Assembly (NCBI GenBank): GCA_041671505.1 | Contig: JBAZBK010000001.1 | Span: forward strand, 310,001-374,000 | Direction: 5' to 3' | From: JACPDH01 sp041671505 | GTDB taxonomy: Bacteria; Acidobacteriota; Thermoanaerobaculia; Gp7-AA8 | Length of the DNA: 64,000 nt | Shown here: positions 38,023-46,204 of the stretch, in pieces | Position numbering within the stretch: the stretch's first letter is position 1 | Layout of the letters: the number at the start of each line of letters is the position of its first letter | Translations under genes and position numbers: made by a program | The notes under the pieces: model-generated | What the model saw: the letters and a program-made list of their open reading frames with translations, nothing else | The model's database searches: none | What the model was told of the DNA's origin: nothing

Positions 38023-39095
38023 CGCGTTCGTCCGGCAACGCGCGCGTCAACTGCCACACACATATCTACAGCGGACTCGTGCCGTTCGGCATGCCGGAGC
38101 CGCGCATCAAGCCAACGAACTTCCTCGAGATCCTCGGGAGCGTCTGGTGGCGGCTCGACCGCGCGCTCGACGCCGAAACGCTCCGCGCCGCCGCGCGCTA
38201 CTACGTCGCCGACGCGCTCCTCGCCGGGACGTCGACGCTCATCGATCACCACGAGTCACCCAACTTCATCGAGGGATCGCTCGACGTTCTCGCCGACGCC
38301 TGCGACGAGCTCGGAATGCGCGCACTTCTCTCTTACGGCGCGACCGAACGCAACGGCGGGCGCGACGAAGGGAGGCGCGGCCTCGCCGAGTGCGCGCGCT
38401 TCCTCCGGTCGAACCGGCGCAAAGACGTGATCGGCGCCGTCGCGCTCCATGCGTCGTTCACCGTCTCGGACGAGACGATCCGCGAGGCGGGCGAGCTCTG
38501 CCGCGACCTCGGTGCGATCATGCACGTCCACCTCGCCGAGGATCGCATCGACGTCGAGGACGCGGAGAGGCGCGGCTGGCCGGGACCGCTCGAGCGCTTG
38601 CTCGACCTCGGCGCTCTCCCTGCCGGCTCGATCCTCGCCCACGGCGTGCACCTCAGCGAGTTCCAGGTGAAGCGCGCGGCCGACGAGCGGCTCTGGCTCG
38701 TGCAGAACCCGCGCTCGAACAAGGGGAACGGTGTCGGCTACCCGCGTGCGCTCGCCCACTCCGATCGCGTCGCGTTAGGCACCGACGGCTACCTCGCGCG
38801 GATGCACGAGGAGATGGCGACGCTGTTCGACGAGGCGCCCTTTCAGGGCGACCGCCCCGCGACCGTGCTCCGGCGGATCGAAGCGGGCCACGATCTCGTG
38901 AAGGAAACGTTTCACCTCGATAGTGACCTGTTCGACGAATCGATCTGGGAAGACGGCGCGCTCGTCTCGATGCGCGTAGGCGACCGGGAGGTCGTGCGCG
39001 ACGGGCGGCTGGTGGCGGACGATATCGACGCGATACGTAATGACGCCGCCGAGCAGGCGGCGAGGTTGTGGAAGCGAATGGAGCAGCTGAATTGA
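38019..39095 (+). CDS. ssnA: SsnA-like metal-dependent aminohydrolase, short form
   Basis: The 358-residue amidohydrolase keeps the metal site: HTH in NCHTHIYSGL at residues 10-12, His in IMHVHLAED, His in ILAHGVHLSEF and Asp in VALGTDGYL. E. coli SsnA is about 440 residues. This protein starts directly at the barrel and lacks most of the N-terminal small beta domain, with a short beta remnant at the end (VSMRVGDREVVRDGRLV). In purine-degradation clusters SsnA accompanies the molybdenum hydroxylase and is thought to deaminate or open a purine-derived ring. ATGA overlap with the hydroxylase gene indicates coupling. The stop begins a GAATTGA array. Confidence 0.82.
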
Positions 39096-39118
39096 GAATT
39101 GACAACTGAGAGATGGCC
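39090..39118. repeat. GAATTGA array overlapping the ssnA stop
   Basis: GAATTGA, GAATTGA and CAACTGA words start in the last codons of ssnA and end in GAGAGATGGC. The same terminal phrase occurs in inverted form at 58352-58360 beside the sterol-desaturase-like gene. Confidence 0.75.
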
Positions 39119-39146
39119 CGCGACGGACGCTTCCCCGCCGCCCCAG

Positions 39147-39291
39147 TCATCCCGAGCGAAGCGAGGGATCTGCCAGACGATTGCCTGACAGCTTCCTCAA
39201 GAGCAAATCGTGACTAGCCGAGTAACCGAATACGCTGCCAGGGAAGTGGTCAGTGGATAGTTCAGCAGATCCCTCGCTTCGCTCGGGATGA
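39147..39291. repeat. Palindromic repeat family A, full copy 2
   Basis: Perfect 27-base arms at 39147-39173 and 39265-39291 (start TCATCCCGAGCGAAGCGAG) enclose a 91-base spacer unrelated to that of copy 1. It lies between ssnA and the next start at 39355, so it could end or attenuate the operon. GTTAGACATCAATT follows at 39328-39341. Confidence 0.88.
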
Positions 39292-39354
39292 CGAACTCGT
39301 TCGACAATCCTGACGCGCGAAGCCGCCGTTAGACATCAATTCGCGGAGCAACAA

Positions 39355-40851
39355 ATGCCCCATCTGACACTGAGCACCTCAATCACCGACGCAGCCGCCT
39401 ACGCCAACAGCGTCCAGCGCTTTCGAGACGCGAAGATCGCGCTTCCGAAGTTCTCGCAGCTCGCCGACCCGTCGACGATCCCCGACGGCGTCATCGCACA
39501 GCTCGCGAACGTCGATCCGCAGAGCGCGCACCCGCTGAACCTCTTCCGCGTCCACTGGTTCAACGACCGCAAGGGAGTGGAGCGCGCCTCGCTTCCCGCG
39601 CACGTCGTGCTCCCCGAGTCGCTGACGGGAGTTAGGGCGAAGATCGTCGTCCTTTTCGGCAAGCCGTTCCCGATGATCACCGCGCACAAGGTGCTCGCGG
39701 CGTACGCCTGCCTCGCCCCGCGCATCGTGACGGGACAGTTCGATCCGACACGCCACCGCGCCGTCTGGCCGTCGACGGGAAACTACTGCCGCGGCGGCGT
39801 CGCGATCTCGCGCATCATGCAGTGCCGCGGCGTCGCCGTCCTTCCCGCCGGCATGAGCCGCGAGCGCTTCGCCTGGCTCGAGCGCTGGGTGACCGACCAG
39901 TCCGACATCATTCGGACGCCCGGCACCGAGAGCAACGTCAAAGAGATCTACGACAAGTGCCACGAGCTCGACACCGATCCGGCGAACATCATCTTCAATC
40001 AGTTCTCGGAGTTCGCGAACTATCTCGTCCACTACGCCTGCACGGGCCGCGCCGGCGCGACCGTCTTCGAGTCGATGCAGAAGGCGAGCCCGGAGCTCCG
40101 TCTCCGCGCGTTCGTCTCCGCGACCGGCTCCGCTGGCACGATCGGCGCCGGCGACCACATGAAGGACAAGCACGGCGCCGCGATCGTCGCCGCCGAGGCG
40201 CTCGAATGCCCGACGATGCTCGCGAACGGCTTCGGCGAGCACAACATCCAGGGGATCGGCGACAAGCACATTCCTCTGATTCACAACGTCATGAACACCG
40301 ACTTCGTCGTCGCGATCTCCGACCGTTCGACCGACGCACTCAACGCTCTGTTCAACACGAACGAAGGAAAGCGCTACCTCGACGGGCGCCGCGACGTTCC
40401 CGCCCAGGTCGTTCAGCAACTCCCTCACATGGGCTTCTCGTCGATCTGCAACATCCTCGGGGCGATCAAAGTCGCGAAGTACATGGACATGGGTCCCGAC
40501 GACGTGATCGTCACCGTCGCGACCGACGGTGCAGAGATGTACGGCACCGAGCTCGAGAAGTGCATGACGCGCGACTTCCCGAAAGGCTTCGACGCCGTCA
40601 GCGCCGGTGAAGTGTTCGGCGAACACATGCTCGGCACCGGAACCGACAACATGCTGGAGCTCTCGCATCAGGAACGCCGGAGGATCTTCGATCTCGGCTA
40701 CTACACCTGGGTCGAGCAGCAGAGCGTTTCGCTCGAAGACTTCGTCGCGCGCCGCGACCAGAAATTCTGGCGCGACCTGCAGTCGTACCTCCCCGCCTGG
40801 GATTCGATGATCGACGAGTTCAATGCGAAGACGGGAGCAGCCGGGAATTGA
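39355..40851 (+). CDS. Fold-type II PLP-dependent enzyme of unknown specificity (beta-family, first of two)
   Basis: The 498-residue protein has the features of the cysteine-synthase-like PLP fold: a candidate Schiff-base Lys in FPMITAHKVLAAYACL (about residue 118), the substrate loop STGNYCRGGVAISR (about 140) and the phosphate loop GSAGTIGAGDHMK (about 262). It is about 150 residues longer than cysteine synthase or YgeX. YgeX, the diaminopropionate ammonia-lyase of the anaerobic purine pathway, is absent from this window; this gene or the next occupies its usual context. I therefore infer an ammonia-lyase or beta-replacement step on a purine-derived amino acid, unproven. The stop is in a GAATTGA array. 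Confidence 0.72.
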   Translation: MPHLTLSTSITDAAAYANSVQRFRDAKIALPKFSQLADPSTIPDGVIAQLANVDPQSAHPLNLFRVHWFNDRKGVERASLPAHVVLPESLTGVRAKIVVLFGKPFPMITAHKVLAAYACLAPRIVTGQFDPTRHRAVWPSTGNYCRGGVAISRIMQCRGVAVLPAGMSRERFAWLERWVTDQSDIIRTPGTESNVKEIYDKCHELDTDPANIIFNQFSEFANYLVHYACTGRAGATVFESMQKASPELRLRAFVSATGSAGTIGAGDHMKDKHGAAIVAAEALECPTMLANGFGEHNIQGIGDKHIPLIHNVMNTDFVVAISDRSTDALNALFNTNEGKRYLDGRRDVPAQVVQQLPHMGFSSICNILGAIKVAKYMDMGPDDVIVTVATDGAEMYGTELEKCMTRDFPKGFDAVSAGEVFGEHMLGTGTDNMLELSHQERRRIFDLGYYTWVEQQSVSLEDFVARRDQKFWRDLQSYLPAWDSMIDEFNAKTGAAGN

Positions 40852-41040
40852 GAATTGAAGAATTGAGAATCGAGAGACCGCCGTGCCTGTGTGGCGCAGA
40901 CACTCTTGTCTGCGCGCGGCGCGAAGCGCCGCCCTCTCCGTTCTCAGTTTCGGTCGCCTTCGGCGACGCGCAGGCAGGAGTGCCTGCGCCACACACTGCA
41001 CCTTCCGCATTCCGAATTCCGCATTTCGCATTTCGAAATC
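40846..41040. repeat. Repeat block: GAATTGA array, palindrome family C copy 1, CATTTCG array
   Basis: GAATTGA words at 40846-40875 start in the preceding gene's last codons. Family C palindrome at 40890-40993 has ends TGTGGCGCAG and CTGCGCCACA, with inner phrases CACTCTTGTCTGCGCGC and CGCAGGCAGGAGTGCCTG. CATTCCG/CATTTCG words at 41008-41035 run to within a few bases of the ATG at 41041, leaving no recognisable ribosome-binding site. Confidence 0.82.
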
Positions 41041-42480
<1,440 letters not shown>

Positions 42481-42540
42481 GGAACGCTCCGCGAGCGCCG
42501 GCTGCCCAGAGCTGTCGCACTGGAAGCGCCCGAAGGCGAT

Positions 42541-42703
42541 GTCGTCCCGACGACTGATCCCGCGAAGCGGGAGAAGGAGGAGGGACCTCGCAGGCTGGTA
42601 CTCTCGTGCCACGAGCGCGAGAGTTCGCGACGAACCTCATCTGTACCAGCCTGAGAGATCCCTCCTTCCTCTCCCGCTTCGCGGGATCGGTCGTCGGGAT
42701 GAC
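42541..42703. repeat. Palindromic repeat family B, copy 2
   Basis: The ends are GTCGTCCCGACGA and TCGTCGGGATGAC, with the inner GATCCCGCGAAGCGGGAG/CTCCCGCTTCGCGGGATC and CGCAGGCTGGTAC/GTACCAGCCTGAG pairs. It sits between the convergent second PLP gene and ygeY, where a bidirectional terminator would be expected. Confidence 0.85.
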
Positions 42704-42743
42704 AAGCAACTGTCGCCGCTCACGCGGCTCGATTCTGCGGCGT

Positions 42744-42872
42744 AAACGCGAACCGGGCCCTCACGGGCCCGGCTACGCTTCTCTCGGCCGCTGCGCGGCC
42801 TGGTCGGGCTGGCGCCCGCGGACAGTCACGGGTGCATCGTCTTGCAGATCCCTCGCTTCGCTCGGGATGACG
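42744..42872. repeat. Short GC palindrome and a single family-A arm
   Basis: GAACCGGGCCCTCACGGGCC with its partner (about 42750-42772) is a compact hairpin. At 42844-42872 one arm of palindrome family A (GCAGATCCCTCGCTTCGCTC and onward) occurs without its partner. Together with family B they fill the 417-bp gap before ygeY; no gene is seen. Confidence 0.65.
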
Positions 42873-42897
42873 GACCCGCTTCCTCGTCAACTCCCGC

Positions 42898-44433
42898 CTA
42901 ACCCTTCAGCTCCCTCAACCGGCTCGGGAACCGTGCAAGCGTCGCGATCACCGGATCGAACTCGCGCGAGTCGATGCACTCGCCGATCTTGTGCGTGTTC
43001 TGCTCGAGCCCGGGCCCGATCCCGAGCATCGGGGGGTACTTGAACGTCCCGTCGTTGACCCATCGTTTCTTCTCGCCGACCTTCAATGAGTTGTCGCTGA
43101 CGGGAATCGGGAAGCCGACGCCGTCAGTGGAGAAGATCCAGCGCGCGACGCGGGGCTCCTTCTTCATCGCCCCAGGCCCGCTCGTCAGCTCGATGATCGG
43201 CGACGCGCAGCTCGTGTAGGCGTCGACGGCGGCGACGATCGCCGGGTGATCGGCGGGCGTCACCCAGCCGGGATAGATCTGCGGATTGTCGGCCTTCGTC
43301 CCGCGCCACGACGGCTCGTCGTAGTACGGCGCACGCACCACGACCTGCAGCCCCGCCTCGCGCGCCTTCTTCACGCTCTCCAGCGTGTCGACGTGAAGCA
43401 GCGCCTTCTGCGGATCCTCGCCCGCGGTGAGGCGGCGGTCGAAGCGGAAGGTGAAGCGCTCCGGCACCGCGCAGTCGCTCGGCGTCTGCAGCGTCGCCCA
43501 GCTCGCCGTGCGCGTGCCGCCGCCGAGGAATTCGTCCTTGCCGAAGTCGACTCCGTCACGGTAGCGCTGCGCCGCCTCGACGATGATCGCGGAGCCGAAC
43601 TCGAGCGGGTTGCGCCCCTCCCACGGCATCGAGCCGTGGCAGCTCTTGCCCGTCACCTCGACCTCGATCTGCATCCGCCCGCGCTGTCCGCGGTAGATTC
43701 CAACGGCGCCTAACTTAGCGCAACCCGTCCCTTCTGTGAGGATGATCGCGTCGGGGATCAGCTCGGCGCCGCCGTTCGGCCACTCGTGCCGCCGCACGTG
43801 CATCATGCTCCCGCCGTCGTTGTCCTCTTCCGTGACCGTGCCGTAGCTGCGCACGATCACGCCGCGCAGCGAGCCGAGATCGCGCGTCTCGAGGAGGATC
43901 TTCGTCGCGATCACCTGGCTCACGACGCCCGAAAGCTGGTCGGCCGAGCCGCGGCCCCAGACGAGGTGGTGCCACTCGTCGTCGGGAGGAAGGAAGCCGA
44001 GCTCCGAGCGGAGGAACTCCTTGTTGAGCTTCGACGCGTCGACGAGGCCGTCGTACGGATCAAGCCCTCCCGTCGCCTCGTGCCAGCGATTGCGCAGCGG
44101 CTTCACCGTGTCGGTGTGGCCGTCGTAGTAAACGACGGTCTTGTCGGCCGCCGCGATCCCGTCGCCGCGGTCCTGCACGACCCAGACGAGATTGCCGAAC
44201 GTGTCGAAGCCGACATCCTCCGGCTTCTCGACCGCCCCGATCTCGACGATCTTCGAGCGGAGGTATTCGACGCGCGGCCCTTCGTGATTCGACAACCCGC
44301 AGTGCGGATCGCCCCCGTCATCCTCCGGTTTGTCGACGTAATCCGCAGGAACGCGGATCGTCTCCTTCAGGATCTCGATGGCAAGAGAGCGATATTTCTT
44401 CGTAAGTTCGGAGATGCGTTGGTCGAGTGTCAT
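42898..44433 (-). CDS. ygeY: YgeY-type M20-family metallohydrolase (selenium-metabolism-linked)
   Basis: From ATG 44433 (MTLDQRISELTKKYRSLAIEIL) the protein has 511 residues, slightly longer than E. coli YgeY (about 400) with extra loops. M20 metal ligands are VVYYDGHTDTV, VWGRGSADQLSG, VTEEDNDGG with the catalytic Glu pair, and ILTEGTG. A late His is in QNTHKIGE. In the purine cluster YgeY is thought to hydrolyse an amide or ureido bond of a ring-opened intermediate. It is the last gene of the minus-strand set, separated from ygeW by the four-helix-bundle cassette. Confidence 0.88.
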   Translation of the reverse strand: MTLDQRISELTKKYRSLAIEILKETIRVPADYVDKPEDDGGDPHCGLSNHEGPRVEYLRSKIVEIGAVEKPEDVGFDTFGNLVWVVQDRGDGIAAADKTVVYYDGHTDTVKPLRNRWHEATGGLDPYDGLVDASKLNKEFLRSELGFLPPDDEWHHLVWGRGSADQLSGVVSQVIATKILLETRDLGSLRGVIVRSYGTVTEEDNDGGSMMHVRRHEWPNGGAELIPDAIILTEGTGCAKLGAVGIYRGQRGRMQIEVEVTGKSCHGSMPWEGRNPLEFGSAIIVEAAQRYRDGVDFGKDEFLGGGTRTASWATLQTPSDCAVPERFTFRFDRRLTAGEDPQKALLHVDTLESVKKAREAGLQVVVRAPYYDEPSWRGTKADNPQIYPGWVTPADHPAIVAAVDAYTSCASPIIELTSGPGAMKKEPRVARWIFSTDGVGFPIPVSDNSLKVGEKKRWVNDGTFKYPPMLGIGPGLEQNTHKIGECIDSREFDPVIATLARFPSRLRELKG

Positions 44434-44470
44434 TCGTTCGAGCCTCGTTGGTTCGTTCGGGAGCACGAAA

Positions 44471-44933
44471 GGCCGGGCTCGGGATCGGGCTCGGGATCGG
44501 GCTCGGGTCCAACTGCGGTTAATCGCCTGTTTGTTTGACCTTGATGAGCTTCGTGAGCATCTGACCGATTCGGGCCAGGAGAGTCTTATTCTCTTCCGCC
44601 GCTGCTTCGTTAACAAGTTTCAAGACCACACACACATCGAAGACGGCGGCGGATTCAGTCACTGAGCCACGCGCTCGGAGGTAGAACGCAGCCTTGTCCG
44701 CAGACGAGAATTTGCCGGCTCCCTCGGCGATGTTCAGCACGACGCTCAACGCTGCACGCTGCAACTGGTCACCAAGATACCCACGTCCTCGGGGCAGCGA
44801 GGCGACAACATCGTCGGCCTGCGCAAGGAATTGGATCGCGAGCTTATACACATCGAGCTTCTCGTGATCGAACGTCATCCCTGTCTCCCCGCCTTTCCCG
44901 AGCCCGATCCCGAGCCCGATCCCGAGCCCGGCC
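44471..44933. mobile_element. Putative cassette: perfect 37-bp inverted G-rich repeats around a four-helix-bundle gene
   Basis: Arms at 44471-44507 and 44897-44933 are exact inverted complements. Each is a tandem of the units GGGCTC and GGGATC, giving six GGG runs with 3-base loops, a canonical G-quadruplex pattern on opposite strands at the two ends. The only gene inside is 44519-44878. No target-site duplication is obvious. It interrupts the space between ygeY and ygeW. Calling it mobile is an inference from the symmetric ends and the unrelated cargo. Confidence 0.55.
44519..44878 (-). CDS. Four-helix-bundle protein (S23/IVP-like family)
   Basis: This 119-residue protein has the family opening FDHEKLDVYKLAIQFLAQADDVVASLPRGRGYLGDQLQRAALSVVLNIAEGAGKFS, followed by RARGSVTESAAVFDV, and is predicted all-helical. 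Homologues are encoded in 23S rRNA intervening sequences and, as Avd, in diversity-generating retroelements; most are stand-alone genes of unknown function, and pentameric assembly with nucleic-acid binding is known for Avd. No reverse transcriptase or template repeat is present nearby. It lies between perfect inverted repeats and does not fit the metabolic theme of its neighbours, which suggests acquisition. Confidence 0.9.
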   Translation of the reverse strand: MTFDHEKLDVYKLAIQFLAQADDVVASLPRGRGYLGDQLQRAALSVVLNIAEGAGKFSSADKAAFYLRARGSVTESAAVFDVCVVLKLVNEAAAEENKTLLARIGQMLTKLIKVKQTGD

Positions 44934-44948
44934 GTTGACTCACCTCGT

Positions 44949-46097
44949 CTACCTCGCCGCCCCCTCCAACTTCGCCTTCAGCCCCTTCCCCTTAGCCGCA
45001 GCAAGCAACGCCATGATCGCGTAGACCTTTTTGTTCGCTTCTCTCGCCAGGTCGTGGCGGAACCGCTCCATCACTCCGGGGCTCACCTCGGCGCCGATGT
45101 CGGCGGGGAGGCAGTGCATGTAGAGCGCCTTGCCTTCGTGCGTGAGGCCCATGCGGCGCTCGTCACAAATCCAGCTCGTGTTCATCGCGTTCCGCTCGAG
45201 CGCGCGCCTCTCGATGCTCTTCATCGCGTCGGTGTCCTTCTTCCTGTTCGCCTCGACGCGCTCGAGCATCAGGTCGTAGGGCCCCCAGCTTTTCGGGTAG
45301 ACGACGTGCGCGCCTTCGAACGCGGCGTCCATGTCGTGTGTCACCGTGAACGATCCGCCCGACGCCTTCGCGTTCGCCTTCGCCGCGTCGAGGCACGGCT
45401 GCATCAGCTGATACCCCTCGGGGTGCGCGAGCCTCACGTTCATCCCGAAGCGGGTAAAGAGGGTGATGATCCCCTGCGCGACCGAGAGCGGCTTCGCGTA
45501 GCTCGGCGAGTACGCCCAGCTCATCGTGACCGTCTTCCCCGCGAGCCCGCCGGGGAACTTCTCGCGCAGCCAGAGAAGATCAGCGAGCGTCTGCGTCGGG
45601 TGGTCGATGTCGCACTGCAGGTTGACGACCGGCACCACGCGGTCGTCACCCGTCGATGCGAGGTAGTCGTCGATCCCTTTTTTTGCGTCGCGCATGAAAG
45701 CGTTGCCCTCGCCGAGGATCAGGTCGTGGCGGATCCCGAGGGCGTGAGAGTTCATGCCTAACATGGCGCCGGTCTCGACCGAGGTTTCGCCGTGGCTCAC
45801 CTGGGTCGAGGAGCCGTCGACGATGACCGGCTGACCACCGAGGCGTGCGGCGGCGCCGGCCCAAGACGACTTCGTGCGGGTCGACTGGTCGAAGAAGAGC
45901 GCCCAGAAGAGCTGCTGCGGGAAGAGAGCGGGCACGCGCCCGTCGCGGTCGAGCGCCTGGAGCGTCTCGGCGAGCGTACAGAGCGTGTCGATTTCCGCGG
46001 CACTCCAGTCCTGCGTGAGGAGCATGCTGCGGCCGTGAAGCGAGTCGAGAATCGAGGAGTCGAGACGGGAGAGATGCTGCGAGGCTTTGCTGGTCAT
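44949..46097 (-). CDS. ygeW: YgeW-type knotted carbamoyltransferase
   Basis: The 382-residue protein has the carbamoyl-phosphate motif in FDQSTRTKSSW (about 72-82), the second-substrate region NLQCDIDHPTQTLADLLWL (about 168-186) and the HCLP motif in YMHCLPADIGAEVSPGVM (near residue 343). These are hallmarks of aspartate/ornithine-type carbamoyltransferases and, with the neighbouring genes, of the YgeW branch. In the catabolic direction it would transfer a carbamoyl group from a ureido intermediate to phosphate, giving carbamoyl phosphate for ATP synthesis. It belongs to the minus-strand set with the ygfK-like gene, 107 bp upstream. Confidence 0.9.
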   Translation of the reverse strand: MTSKASQHLSRLDSSILDSLHGRSMLLTQDWSAAEIDTLCTLAETLQALDRDGRVPALFPQQLFWALFFDQSTRTKSSWAGAAARLGGQPVIVDGSSTQVSHGETSVETGAMLGMNSHALGIRHDLILGEGNAFMRDAKKGIDDYLASTGDDRVVPVVNLQCDIDHPTQTLADLLWLREKFPGGLAGKTVTMSWAYSPSYAKPLSVAQGIITLFTRFGMNVRLAHPEGYQLMQPCLDAAKANAKASGGSFTVTHDMDAAFEGAHVVYPKSWGPYDLMLERVEANRKKDTDAMKSIERRALERNAMNTSWICDERRMGLTHEGKALYMHCLPADIGAEVSPGVMERFRHDLAREANKKVYAIMALLAAAKGKGLKAKLEGAAR

Positions 46098-46149
46098 AGT
46101 TTCAGTCCCCTTTTGCGAGGTCGATTGCCGGGAAATTCTATTGGATTTC

Positions 46150-46196
46150 GTGGCAACGGCCTCCGGCCGTCGCGCGGAGGCCGGAGGCCTCCGCCA
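46150..46196. repeat. Short GC palindrome
   Basis: GGCCTCCGGCCGTCGCGCGG and its extension form overlapping palindromes built on GGCCTCCGGCC/GGCCGGAGGCC between the ygfK-like stop and ygeW start. It may be a hairpin that tunes the operon. Confidence 0.55.
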
Positions 46197-46204
46197 CTAT
46201 GCGA

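Noticed and set aside
40891..41040. N-terminal extension of the second PLP enzyme
   Set aside because: The upstream in-frame codons translate a palindromic repeat and a 7-bp array. Family similarity starts at ATG 41041.
44471..44933. Diversity-generating retroelement around the four-helix-bundle (Avd-like) gene
   Set aside because: No reverse transcriptase, no template/variable repeat pair and no target protein gene are present nearby.
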